NCBI GenBank assembly: GCA_031315995.1
Contig: JALDRG010000003.1
Location: 248,001-312,000 of the forward strand
Source: Nitrospira sp.
GTDB lineage: Bacteria; Nitrospirota; Nitrospiria; Nitrospirales; Nitrospiraceae
Direction of reading: 5' to 3'
Length of the DNA: 64,000 bases
Position 1 is the stretch's first letter, and the number at the start of each line of letters is the position of its first letter. Positions 33,759-42,161 of the stretch are shown here, piece by piece. Made by a program: the position numbers and the translations under genes. The notes under the pieces were generated by a model. That model saw nothing but the letters and a program-made list of their open reading frames with translations, was not told the DNA's origin and ran no database searches.

Positions 33759-34835
33759 CTAGTGAGGAAATTCGGTCGGGGCGGTCGCGTGCTGCCAGCC
33801 CTCGCCATTGAGCGATCGTAAAAAGGACACCAGGTCCCGCTGTTCAGACTCGGTGAGTTCAAGCGGGATCACCGTATTGTCCAGGTATGGGTTCGGAATT
33901 CCACCCTGGTTGTAAAAGCATACGACCTCTTCCAGCGTCCCAAACCGTCCGTCGTGCATGTACGGAGCCGTGCGCGAAACCTCCCGCAAAGTCGGCGTCT
34001 TGAAGGCGCCGATGTCCTCGGCGTTCTTGGTCACCATATAGCGGCCTACGTCCACCTGGTTCGTATCCCAGCCGATCCCGAGGTTATGAAACTTCTCGTC
34101 TGAAAAGTTGAACCCTGAATGGCATCGGGTGCAGCGCGCTTTCCCTCGAAACAACTCCAGCCCTCGCTGAGCGGAGGGCGTCAAGGCCTGCTCGTCCCCA
34201 CCGACATCATACTGATCCGCCGGGCTATTCCCGGAGAGAAGCGTCCGTTGAAAGCTGGCGATCGCCTTTCCAATATTCTTTTCCGTAATGTCTTCCGCGA
34301 AAACATCTTGGAAGAGCTGCCGGTACTCGCTCACGTGCTTCATCTTCGTCGTCATTTCGTCATGGTCGAGAAACCCATGCTCGACGGGATTGATGAGCGG
34401 TCCGATTGATTGCTCCTCCAAGGTCTGAGCCCGCCCATCCCAAAACTGCACCTTGCCGTAGACGCGATTGATCGCCGTCGGAGCGCTCCGGCCGCCCTGT
34501 AGCCGATTGATTCCCTGGGACACGGCCTGTCCATCGGTAAAGGCCACAGCAGGCATGTGGCAGTTGGCACAGGCCACCGTATTCGTCTTGGACAACCGCT
34601 TATCGAAAAAGAGCATCCGCCCAAGCTCGATCTTCTTGGCTGTCTGTGGATTATCTGCCGGGATATAGGCGGCAGGATCTTCCAGCCCCAACAGAGTGCC
34701 TTGCGATTCCGCCTGCGGTTGACTCTGGCCCTGTGCGCCTGCGACTCCCATTCCAGATTCAAGCCATAGCGCCACCATGCCGATCGCTGCTATGCCGCTG
34801 CCCGCCGCCCACCAGTTCACCCTCTTCGTCGCCAT
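33759..34835 (-). CDS. di-haem cytochrome c peroxidase
   Basis: About 358 residues from an ATG with AGGAGG five bases upstream. An uncleaved or cleavable signal segment (AIGMVALWLESGMGVAGA) sends it to the periplasm. Two haem c sites are present, ACANCHMPA and RCTRCHSG, with distal and axial ligands expected in RYMVTKNAEDIG and elsewhere; SAPTAINRVYGKVQFWDGRAQTLEEQ is the MauG/CCP signature. It reduces H2O2 with electrons from small cytochromes. It is divergent from oxyR and so probably under its control, and has its own terminator. Confidence 0.95.
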   Translation of the reverse strand: MATKRVNWWAAGSGIAAIGMVALWLESGMGVAGAQGQSQPQAESQGTLLGLEDPAAYIPADNPQTAKKIELGRMLFFDKRLSKTNTVACANCHMPAVAFTDGQAVSQGINRLQGGRSAPTAINRVYGKVQFWDGRAQTLEEQSIGPLINPVEHGFLDHDEMTTKMKHVSEYRQLFQDVFAEDITEKNIGKAIASFQRTLLSGNSPADQYDVGGDEQALTPSAQRGLELFRGKARCTRCHSGFNFSDEKFHNLGIGWDTNQVDVGRYMVTKNAEDIGAFKTPTLREVSRTAPYMHDGRFGTLEEVVCFYNQGGIPNPYLDNTVIPLELTESEQRDLVSFLRSLNGEGWQHATAPTEFPH

Positions 34836-34915
34836 CACTCCCTCCTTTCGAGCGATTCGAAACTCCATCGATATCTTCTGAAGACACACTAACCACTGGC
34901 ACGACGATCAGTCCA

Positions 34916-34953
34916 ATTGATAAACTATTCGATGTTGATTAGTTGAACTTATT
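34916..34953. promoter_or_regulatory. probable OxyR-binding region between oxyR and the peroxidase gene
   Basis: An AT-rich block with ATAAACTAT and GATTAGT half-sites spaced roughly ten bases apart lies in the divergent promoter region, 17 bases before the oxyR start. It is a loose match to the ATAG-N7-CTAT OxyR consensus; placement is the stronger argument. Confidence 0.35.
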
Positions 34954-34969
34954 GAAGAAGGAGCCACAG

Positions 34970-35875
34970 GTGACCCTGACGGAGCTGCACTACATCGTGA
35001 TCCTGGCACAGGAACACCACTTCGGCCGAGCGGCGGATCGGGTATTCGTCACCCAACCGGCTCTCAGCCTGGCCATTAAGAAGCTGGAGGATGAACTTGG
35101 CGTGGCGATTTTCGAGCGGCGGAAGAACCACATCGAGCTCACTCCGCTCGGGGAGCAGATCGTCCACCAAGCCCAGCGCGTGCTGGAAGAAGCCGATCAG
35201 ATCAAACTGCTCGCCGCGCAGGGCAAGAACCAACTCGTCGGCGCATTGCGGTTCGGTGTGATCGCCACGGTGGGGCCGTACCTGTTGCCCGACTTGATCC
35301 CACTTCTGCACAAGCGTGCACCCGGCATGCCGTTCGAAATCGAAGAAAATCTGACCGTCAATCTGACGGCCATGCTGAAGAGCGGCAAACTGGACGTGAT
35401 CATGATCGCGCTGCCGTTCGAAGAACCGGGCATTCTCATCCAAGCCCTCTACGACGAACCCTTCAAGGCGGTCGTCCCGTCCGACCACCGGCTGGCCAAG
35501 AGATCAAAAATCGATTCGGCCCTATTGAGCGCCGAACGAGTGCTCTTACCACATGCCGGACATTGTTTTCGGCAGCAAGTCTTGGAAACTTGTCCGGAGC
35601 TCAGCCGGTCGGACACGGAAAGCTTGCAGGGCAACTCCCTGGAGACGATCCGTCAGATGGTGGCCTCCGGACTCGGCATCACTGTCATGCCCTGCAGTGC
35701 AGTCACGGCCAAACATCACACCAAACGGCTGGCGGTGTTGGAATTCATGAAACCGGTGCCGGAGCGGAGGATTGCGCTGGCATGGCGGAAGGGGTTCACA
35801 AGGCCGGCGGTCATTCCCGTGATTCAGGACGCGGTGGGAGCGCTAAAGATTCCCGGACTGACGGCAATCGTCTGA
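34970..35875 (+). CDS. oxyR: hydrogen-peroxide-sensing LysR regulator
   Basis: From a GTG at 34970 (AAGGAG six bases upstream) the protein has 301 residues, close to the 305 of E. coli OxyR. The helix-turn-helix is HHFGRAADRVFVTQPALSLA. The redox cysteines fall at C199 and C208 (GHCFRQQVLETC), the same numbers and spacing as in E. coli, where oxidation to a disulfide activates the protein. The frame begins at a TTG at 34943 that has no ribosome-binding site. The divergent peroxidase is the obvious target. Confidence 0.95.
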   Translation: MTLTELHYIVILAQEHHFGRAADRVFVTQPALSLAIKKLEDELGVAIFERRKNHIELTPLGEQIVHQAQRVLEEADQIKLLAAQGKNQLVGALRFGVIATVGPYLLPDLIPLLHKRAPGMPFEIEENLTVNLTAMLKSGKLDVIMIALPFEEPGILIQALYDEPFKAVVPSDHRLAKRSKIDSALLSAERVLLPHAGHCFRQQVLETCPELSRSDTESLQGNSLETIRQMVASGLGITVMPCSAVTAKHHTKRLAVLEFMKPVPERRIALAWRKGFTRPAVIPVIQDAVGALKIPGLTAIV

Positions 35876-36059
35876 GGCCGTCGCGCGCCTCACTATGAAA
35901 GGAGGGGAGATGGACGTGACGAGCTTCTAGCCCGAAGTGGTCGTGATCTTCACTTTGCGGGACGTCATGCGGCCGTACCACATTCCGCTGCTCTTGAGCC
36001 CTTTCGGCTACAGCACCTATCGAGGGAGTTGAGGGAGGATTTGCCCTGCGCCCTGCTGG

Positions 36060-36743
36060 TCATTCGTGCGCCCCCGCCGACAGAAGCATGTCGGCAATAA
36101 CTTTGAAGCCTTTTTGTCTGGCGTGCCGGAGGGGAGTGACGCCGTCGTGATCGGCAAGGTTGACGTCTGCCCCGGCAGCTACCAGCAAGCTGGTGATGGC
36201 CTGGTGCGTGGGGCCACCGTCACTGAGAATGATGGCTTCCAACAACGCCGTCCAACCCAACCGGTTCACGTGATTCACGTCGATCGAGGTCTTCAGTAAT
36301 TCTTTCACCACGTCCAGGTGCCCGCGCTCGCAGGCCGGGATCAACGCCGTGCCTCCATAGCGATTGTAGACCGTGAAGTCCGGATCGGCCGCCAACGTCA
36401 TCCGTAGAATGTCGAGATACCCGCTCGCCCCGGCCAGTAAGAGCGGGCTGTTTTGCATCGCATCCTGGGCATTCACATCAGCACCCGATTCGATCAACAG
36501 CCTCGCCATCTCGACATGGTGTTCATAGGTGGCCGCCATCAAGGCCGTACGCCCCTGGGCATTGCGAGCCTGTACGCCGGCTCCGTCCCTCAACAGCCGC
36601 CGCGCCAGCGCAAGATCGTTGCGTTCCGCCGCGCCGATCAACGTCTGGTCCCTATCGGCGGAAGGGGAGGCCACGCCGGACATGGCCATGCCAAACACGA
36701 CCACGAGGAGACCGATCTCAGCAGCGACGCGCATCTTTCTCAT
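36060..36743 (-). CDS. exported ankyrin-repeat protein
   Basis: A 227-residue protein with a signal peptide (AEIGLLVVVFGMAMSGVASP) and five to six ankyrin repeats, each with the GRTALMAAT / GADVNAQD pattern, from about residue 30 to 225. Ankyrin arrays mediate protein-protein contacts; here in the periplasm. The start codon overlaps the stop of the ferredoxin-MBL gene (ATGA), so the two are translationally coupled. A periplasmic partner is unknown. Confidence 0.92.
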   Translation of the reverse strand: MRKMRVAAEIGLLVVVFGMAMSGVASPSADRDQTLIGAAERNDLALARRLLRDGAGVQARNAQGRTALMAATYEHHVEMARLLIESGADVNAQDAMQNSPLLLAGASGYLDILRMTLAADPDFTVYNRYGGTALIPACERGHLDVVKELLKTSIDVNHVNRLGWTALLEAIILSDGGPTHQAITSLLVAAGADVNLADHDGVTPLRHARQKGFKVIADMLLSAGAHE

Positions 36744-37618
36744 GAAGTACCAGCCTGTTGCCGCCGCTGCACCAAGTCACGCAATGCCGCCTGCATGTCC
36801 ACGTCAGGCAAATGAACGCGGCCGCCATGACCGGCCAACACCCATTCAAAGGAATACTGCGCGAGAGTCGCAACGGAACGACGCAGCGCATCGGCATCCC
36901 ACACCAACTGCCGAGGGGAATCCAGACGGCGATGCTCCGGATCCCACCAGAGGTGATCCCCGGTAAACAGGAACCGGTCCCGGTAGAGCAGACACATGCT
37001 GCCCGCCGTATGACCCGGAACAGGAATGATCTCGAACTCAGGCGAAAAACGATGGGCGTCATCCCCTTCGATGACCATCTCCGCATCAGCCATGGCATGG
37101 ACATCCTCGTGATGAATGATCCGTACCGCGCCGAACCGTTTCGCATAGCGAGCCGCATCGGCGACATCGTCCTCATGTGTCAGAAAAATATGTGCCACCC
37201 CGCCCATCCTCTCAAAGGCATCGACCAAGGGTTTGAGATAACGCGGTGAGTCGATCAGCCAATTGCCGTCCGGACGCCGCACAAAGAAACTGTTCGCCCC
37301 GAACGACTTCTCCGAATTGAAGCCGCAGTAGTAAACGTTGTCCTCTATCGGCAGCGGGAAGTCGACCTTCGCGGCATTCAAGAGGGTTTGATTCGAATGC
37401 TCGGCGCCGATCGACCCGGTCGGGCAGGCGAGCAACGCGCGATAGGCCTGCCTTATCTCCGGTTCGGTGGCCGGCTGATGCGTCACCGCAGAATAGTCTC
37501 CCACCTCTTCGAAACTCGCCGGAGCCAATTGGCGGCAGGCATCACAATTGATACAGGTCGCATCGACGTAGAAGTTTCCGGCTCGATTCGCATCCAACCG
37601 CTTGTGGGGATCAGCCAT
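36740..37618 (-). CDS. ferredoxin-metallo-beta-lactamase fusion protein
   Basis: 292 residues. The N-terminus is a ferredoxin: CINCDAC (C-x2-C-x2-C) and, 40 residues on, ACPTGSI, together able to hold one cubane cluster. From about residue 90 a metallo-beta-lactamase fold follows: IFLTHEDDVADAARY in place of HxHxDH, HHEDVHA, PVPGHTAGS, FLFTGDHLWWD and LAGHGG. The altered first motif (H-E-D-D) recalls flavodiiron-like or one-metal members. A redox-linked hydrolase or oxygen/NO-type enzyme is plausible. The start overlaps alkA-like coding by eight bases. Confidence 0.88.
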   Translation of the reverse strand: MADPHKRLDANRAGNFYVDATCINCDACRQLAPASFEEVGDYSAVTHQPATEPEIRQAYRALLACPTGSIGAEHSNQTLLNAAKVDFPLPIEDNVYYCGFNSEKSFGANSFFVRRPDGNWLIDSPRYLKPLVDAFERMGGVAHIFLTHEDDVADAARYAKRFGAVRIIHHEDVHAMADAEMVIEGDDAHRFSPEFEIIPVPGHTAGSMCLLYRDRFLFTGDHLWWDPEHRRLDSPRQLVWDADALRRSVATLAQYSFEWVLAGHGGRVHLPDVDMQAALRDLVQRRQQAGTS

Positions 37619-38288
37619 TCGGAACTCGCTTCCTCGCGGACTTCACAATCGGCACCGTCGCCCGCACACCTTTCCCTCGATCCGCCGCGCGCCAGAGATA
37701 CCAGGCTGCGGCCGTGCGATAGGGCCTCCAGCGCTCTCCATATGCCCACAACTCTTTTGCCGTCGGCATCACGTTTCGCCTATAGGCGATCCGGAATCCA
37801 TTCCGCACACCGAAGTCATCGACCGGCAGAACATCGGGACGACCGAGCTGAAAGATCAACAGCATCTCCACGGTCCACCGCCCGATGCCCCGTACCCCAA
37901 TCAACCGTTCTACAATGGCATCATCGTCGAGCCGTTGAATCACAGCCGTAGTCGGCACGGTTCCGTCCATCGTCTTGGCCGCCAGATCGTGCAGCGCCGC
38001 AATCTTGGCGCGCGAGAAACCAGTGACCCGAATGATCTCCGGCGCGGCCGCCAGCACATCGGCCGGCCTGGGAAACCGCCGGCCAGGAAACAGCGCGATG
38101 AACCGTTGAAGAATACTCTCCGCCGCCTTGTCATGCAGTTGCTGATAGGCAATGGCGCGGACCAGTGACTCAAACGGGGACCGCGTCGCGCGAGGCGTCA
38201 GCGCATAGGGACCGACCTCGCTGATCACACGCTTCATCACCGGATCGACACCGGACAGATGGATGATTTCCGGGGCTGGCCTGCTCAT
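37611..38288 (-). CDS. DNA-3-methyladenine glycosylase II (AlkA-like)
   Basis: A 225-residue HhH-GPD glycosylase that removes alkylated bases. The helix-hairpin-helix is LIGVRGIGRWTVEMLLIFQLG and the catalytic Asp is in DVLPVDDFGVR. SPFESLVRAIAYQQLHDKAAE is the N-terminal signature. It lacks the extra N-terminal domain of E. coli AlkA and its size matches AlkA-like enzymes of many environmental bacteria. It overlaps the ferredoxin-MBL gene by eight bases. Confidence 0.92.
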   Translation of the reverse strand: MSRPAPEIIHLSGVDPVMKRVISEVGPYALTPRATRSPFESLVRAIAYQQLHDKAAESILQRFIALFPGRRFPRPADVLAAAPEIIRVTGFSRAKIAALHDLAAKTMDGTVPTTAVIQRLDDDAIVERLIGVRGIGRWTVEMLLIFQLGRPDVLPVDDFGVRNGFRIAYRRNVMPTAKELWAYGERWRPYRTAAAWYLWRAADRGKGVRATVPIVKSARKRVPNG

Positions 38289-38326
38289 CCGACCCTCCGT
38301 GCGCCGCTGGCGGGCATTGCGCCCGG

Positions 38327-38710
38327 CTAAGCCACTATCGCTTCCGCTTCGATTTCAATCAGCATGTCCGGATCGATCAAGCGCTTCACCTCCACCATGG
38401 TGGTCGCCGGCCTGATCGCCCCAAATACCTCACCATGCGCGCGACCGACGTCCTGCCATTGGTCGATGTTGGTCATGTAGATCCGCGTTCGGACGACGTC
38501 CGCCATCGACGCGCCTGCCTGGACGAGCGCCGCTTCAATCGTCTGTAAGGCCTGCAGGGTCTGCGCATAGGGATCGCCCTTGCCGACGAGCCCTGTGGCC
38601 GTCATCGCGGTCGTCCCGGAGACCTGCACGGATGGCCCGACTCGCACGGCCCGTGAATATCCGAGTTTGCCTTCCCATGCTCCCCCGGTGGAAATGTTCT
38701 GCCTTGCCAT
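38327..38710 (-). CDS. RidA-family protein
   Basis: 127 residues from the ATG at 38710 (GGAGG upstream). It has the RidA/YjgF trimer pattern: KLGYSRAVRVGPSVQVSGTTA, DVVRTRIYMTNIDQW and TTMVEVKRLIDPDMLIEIEAEAI, whose Arg and Glu form the imine-binding site. RidA proteins hydrolyse reactive enamines and imines made by PLP enzymes. It starts 17 bases after the SDR stop and so shares a transcript with it. Confidence 0.93.
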   Translation of the reverse strand: MARQNISTGGAWEGKLGYSRAVRVGPSVQVSGTTAMTATGLVGKGDPYAQTLQALQTIEAALVQAGASMADVVRTRIYMTNIDQWQDVGRAHGEVFGAIRPATTMVEVKRLIDPDMLIEIEAEAIVA

Positions 38711-38727
38711 GCTCCCTCCTCTGACCG

Positions 38728-39459
38728 TTACATGACCAACCCGCCGCCTGCATGGATCACCTGGCCGGTCAACCACCGTCCTTGTTCGCTGACTAGAAAC
38801 GCCACCACATCGGCCACATCGGACGGAAGCCCGAGCCGGTTGAAGGGTGACAGCTGAAGGCCCATCTCGCGGGACTGCTCCGTCAGCACGCCGGTATCGG
38901 TAAATCCAGGCAACACAGTATTGACCGTAATCCCGCGCGACGCCAATTCTTGTGCGAGCCCTTTGCCATACTGTTCGAGCGCCGCCTTGCTTCCCAGATG
39001 CGCCGTGGCCCCGGGAAACTTGAGATGAGTGAGCGCCGTGGAAATGTTCACGATCCGTCCGTCGTTGCTGAGCACCCGCGCAGCGGCCTGCATCGCAAAA
39101 TAGGGACCTTTTGCATTCAGCGCAATAATCGCATCGAACTCCGCCTCCGTGGTCTCCATCAGCGGTCGGGGGAGGAAGCGGCCCGCGTTGTTGACCAGAA
39201 TATCCAGGCGGTGGAACTGTTGCACGGTGTCCTGCACCAGCCGTTGCGCCTCAGCGACCCGGCTCATGTCCGCTCGGATGACTGCCGCGGTCCCGCCCTT
39301 GGCCTGAATGCCGTCCGCCACTCGGCGGGCCTTCTCGGCACGCTCACGGTAATTCACCACCACCGTCGCGCCCTCCTGGGCCAACCGCTCCGCGATGGCT
39401 TGGCCGATACCGCTGGAGGAGCCGGTCACAATGGCGACCTTGCCTGTCAGGGAACCCAT
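38728..39459 (-). CDS. short-chain dehydrogenase/reductase with altered catalytic tyrosine
   Basis: 243 residues from the ATG at 39459. NAD(P)-binding TGSSSGIG, NNAG and NIST are intact. In the Y-x-x-x-K motif the sequence is AHLGSKAAL: H154 stands where Tyr is expected and K158 is kept. Overall resemblance is to 3-oxoacyl-ACP-reductase-like glucose/ribitol dehydrogenases. The substitution could inactivate the enzyme or change its chemistry. Upstream frame continues to 39609 without support and would overlap the divergent methyltransferase. Confidence 0.9.
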   Translation of the reverse strand: MGSLTGKVAIVTGSSSGIGQAIAERLAQEGATVVVNYRERAEKARRVADGIQAKGGTAAVIRADMSRVAEAQRLVQDTVQQFHRLDILVNNAGRFLPRPLMETTEAEFDAIIALNAKGPYFAMQAAARVLSNDGRIVNISTALTHLKFPGATAHLGSKAALEQYGKGLAQELASRGITVNTVLPGFTDTGVLTEQSREMGLQLSPFNRLGLPSDVADVVAFLVSEQGRWLTGQVIHAGGGLVM

Positions 39460-39566
39460 CGCTATCCTCTCCTCATTTCCCGAGGCAGCCCGCCGGCCTG
39501 GTCCTGAACCGATCACCCTCTGCAGTCCCATGGTCTCATGCCGGTCGCGTCTGATACAGTGCGCGC

Positions 39567-40271
39567 ATGAGCATCCATCTTGACCAGACCGTGCCGTTCG
39601 GGCGGTCACGGCGCGAATATGAATTGATGTTTTCGCTCAGCCCGGCAGATCGCGGACAACGTATTCTAGACTGTGCCGCCGGGCCGTCCAGCTTCAACGC
39701 GGAATGGACGGCGGCGGGAGGCGACGTCCGCTCGATCGACCCACTGTATCAATTCAACGGAGTCGAGATCCAACGGCAATTCTTTCTCACTCTGGATCAG
39801 GTCATTGAGCAGGTGCGGGCGACACCGCAGCAGTGGATCTGGACTCACCATCAAGACCCTGATGATCTGCGGCGGAATCGGATCACGGTCATGGATACGT
39901 TTGTGACCGACTACCGGGCAGGATTGGGGACGGCGCGTTATATCTGCGGCGCCTTGCCGGCACTCCCGTTCGAGCAGGACCGGTTCGACCTGGCCCTCTC
40001 GTCGCACTTTCTGTTTCTGTATTCGGACCACTTCGATGAAGTGTTTCACCTCGATGCCATTCGAGCCATGTTACGGGTCGCGCGGGAAGTGCGGATCTTC
40101 CCTCTGCTCGCGCTTCACGCGCAACGGTCCCAGCATTTGGAACCGGTGTGCAACCAGCTGCGTCGAGAAGGCCATCACCTCTCGATCGAACGAGTGGGGT
40201 ATGAGCTTCAGCGCGCCGGCAACGAGATGCTGCGCCTCCGGCGCAAGGGAGCCGGCTCGACTATCGGATGA
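39567..40271 (+). CDS. SAM-dependent methyltransferase-like protein
   Basis: A 234-residue Rossmann protein. Motif I is shortened (ILDCAAGPSSFNAEW), followed by DVRSIDPLY and, later, FDLALSSHFLFLYSDHFD at the motif IV position. An N-terminal FGRSRREYELMF helix precedes it. No ribosome-binding site is evident before the ATG. Members of this type are found in many Nitrospirota and cyanobacteria-like genomes, but the substrate is unknown. It overlaps the nitroreductase gene end by 11 bases. Confidence 0.75.
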   Translation: MSIHLDQTVPFGRSRREYELMFSLSPADRGQRILDCAAGPSSFNAEWTAAGGDVRSIDPLYQFNGVEIQRQFFLTLDQVIEQVRATPQQWIWTHHQDPDDLRRNRITVMDTFVTDYRAGLGTARYICGALPALPFEQDRFDLALSSHFLFLYSDHFDEVFHLDAIRAMLRVAREVRIFPLLALHAQRSQHLEPVCNQLRREGHHLSIERVGYELQRAGNEMLRLRRKGAGSTIG

Positions 40272-40866
40272 GCCAACCGGGCGGACCATTCCAGACGCCG
40301 CTGGAAACGAACCCGGTTACGGGCTTCCGTTCGCGTGGTTTCAGTTCACGTTCGCGCAGGTAATCCGGCAGTTCGGCCGGATCGCCGGGATACCCGACGG
40401 CGATCATTGCCACCGGTTCATACCCCGAGGGTATCTTCAGGTCGATCTTCGCCTTCTCTACGTCGAACCCCGCCATCTGATGCACGATCAATCCCAGAGC
40501 CGTCGCTTGCAGGGTGAGACTGAAGGCGGCCATACCCGTGTCGTGCCAAGCATGCCGGTTCGGTGTGCCCTCGTCTTCAAAATTCAGGCGCGCGACCGAG
40601 AGCATCAAGACCGGCGCGTGAATGGCCCACTTCTTGTTTCCTTCCTTTAGACAGTCGAATAATCGGTCATGCCCGGATGGATCGTCCTTTGTTCCGACGA
40701 TGAAATGCCAGGGCTGCTCGTTGTTCGACGAGGGCGCCCAGCGGGCCGCCTCAAAGAGGCGCTGCAGTTGTTCCGGCTCTACCGGCCGTTCCGCGAATGC
40801 GCGAGGACTCCAGCGCCGCTGTAAGAGATCATGGATGGGATACTGAGTCTCGGCCGGCTTCTCCAT
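40261..40866 (-). CDS. nitroreductase family protein
   Basis: 201 residues from the ATG at 40866 (AAGGAG at seven bases). FMN-binding features RRWSPRAFAERP, APSSNNEQPWHFIV and GLIVHQMAGFD mark the NfsB/FRase type. It would reduce nitro-compounds or quinones with NAD(P)H. The last 30 residues are unusually basic. It belongs to the scattered detoxification genes of this part of the window. Confidence 0.92.
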   Translation of the reverse strand: MEKPAETQYPIHDLLQRRWSPRAFAERPVEPEQLQRLFEAARWAPSSNNEQPWHFIVGTKDDPSGHDRLFDCLKEGNKKWAIHAPVLMLSVARLNFEDEGTPNRHAWHDTGMAAFSLTLQATALGLIVHQMAGFDVEKAKIDLKIPSGYEPVAMIAVGYPGDPAELPDYLRERELKPRERKPVTGFVSSGVWNGPPGWLIR

Positions 40867-41020
40867 AATGGCGCTCCTTTTCCATGTTGACGTCACACTA
40901 GCTTTCGCAGGATGCGGGCCGGGTTGCCGGCCGCCAGGCAAGCCAGCGGCACAGAAGAGCCCCTCGCCGGCATCTTATTCTTTTCGGTCGGCTCAACCAT
41001 CCGATCCACTTCGTCGGCTT

Positions 41021-41719
41021 TTATACTGGTTGGTCGGGCCGAACGCCGCACTCGTCCAAATGGCGCAACAGATCCGCCGGATCGTCATAGGTCCGATAGG
41101 CGCCAGCCCGTTCCAGTTCCTCACGACCATATCCGCCGGACAGGAGTCCGACCGCCAGCGCCGGCGCACGCCGTGCGGCCAGGATATCCCAGACACTGTC
41201 GCCGACGATGATGCACCGGTTGAGCGGAACCGCCAGCCGCGCCGCAGCCGCGACAAACAGATCCGGGTCTGGTTTGGCATGGCGGACATCGTCCCGCGTG
41301 ATGACCGGAACGTCGGCGGAGAGGTTCAGCAACTTCAACGCGCGATTGGCATTGCCCGTCCGCCCGCTCGTGGCGATGGCGTAGGGCACCCGACGGGCCG
41401 ACAATTCCGCGAGCAACTCGCAGGAGCCCGGAAGGACCCTCAGCGATTCTGCCTGTCGTTCATAGGCCTGGGCATGTGTGCGCTGGATGCGTTCCATTTG
41501 CTCCGTGGAGACTCTGCGGCCGACTTCCCGCAGAAAGGCTTGCACCATAAGCCCTCCGCTCATCCCGATTTGGCGATGGATTCTCCACACCGGCATTTCG
41601 ATGCCTGCCGCCTGGGTCGCCTCACGCCAGGCCAGCACATGCTGATAGACACTGTCCACCAGCGTGCCGTCCAGGTCGAACAGGAAGGCCATGGAATCGG
41701 GATCGCGCGAAGAGGCCAT
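41021..41719 (-). CDS. HAD-superfamily phosphatase
   Basis: 232 residues. The motifs are FLFDLDGTLVDS (nucleophile D, then D), a T/S in IATSGRTGN, KPDPDLF and VGDSVWDILAA; the four-helix cap is type C1, as in phosphoglycolate phosphatase and beta-phosphoglucomutase-like enzymes. The start codon overlaps the OsmC stop (TAATG), so translation is coupled. The substrate is unknown; phosphoglycolate is one possibility. Confidence 0.92.
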   Translation of the reverse strand: MASSRDPDSMAFLFDLDGTLVDSVYQHVLAWREATQAAGIEMPVWRIHRQIGMSGGLMVQAFLREVGRRVSTEQMERIQRTHAQAYERQAESLRVLPGSCELLAELSARRVPYAIATSGRTGNANRALKLLNLSADVPVITRDDVRHAKPDPDLFVAAAARLAVPLNRCIIVGDSVWDILAARRAPALAVGLLSGGYGREELERAGAYRTYDDPADLLRHLDECGVRPDQPV

Positions 41720-42147
41720 TACTTGGTATCCAATTTGGCGTCCATCGTGATCGTCGTATTCAACAGCCGGGAGATGGGACATCCGGTCTTAGCCGCCTGG
41801 GTCGCCTTCTCCCAGGCCGCCTGATCCGCCTTGGGTACCTTGCCGGTGACGTCGAGGTGGATTTGCGTGACCGTCCACCCGGCATCAACCTTCTCCATCG
41901 TGACGGTCGCCGTGGTCGCCAGCTGTTCGGCTACCAGCTCTGCCGCGCCCAACTGCCCCGAGAGGGCCATGGTAAAACAACCGGCATGGGCGGCCGCGAT
42001 CAACTCTTCCGGATTCGTGCCCTTGCCGTTTTCGAATCTCGTGCTGAACGAATATTGCGTTTCGGTCAAGACACCGCTGTCCGTCGACACTGTGCCTTTG
42101 CCGGTTTTGAGATCTCCCTGCCATTTTGCTGAGGCATTCCGTTTCAT
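41719..42147 (-). CDS. OsmC-family peroxiredoxin
   Basis: 142 residues from the ATG at 42147 (GGAGG five bases upstream). Both redox cysteines are present: AAHAGCFTMALS and TGCPISRLL, as in OsmC/Ohr hydroperoxidases, which reduce organic peroxides with dithiol donors. The TNPEELIAAAHAGCF motif is closer to OsmC than to Ohr. It is coupled to the downstream HAD gene and follows the alcohol dehydrogenase by 15 bases. Confidence 0.93.
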   Translation of the reverse strand: MKRNASAKWQGDLKTGKGTVSTDSGVLTETQYSFSTRFENGKGTNPEELIAAAHAGCFTMALSGQLGAAELVAEQLATTATVTMEKVDAGWTVTQIHLDVTGKVPKADQAAWEKATQAAKTGCPISRLLNTTITMDAKLDTK

Positions 42148-42161
42148 CACATCCTCCAACG

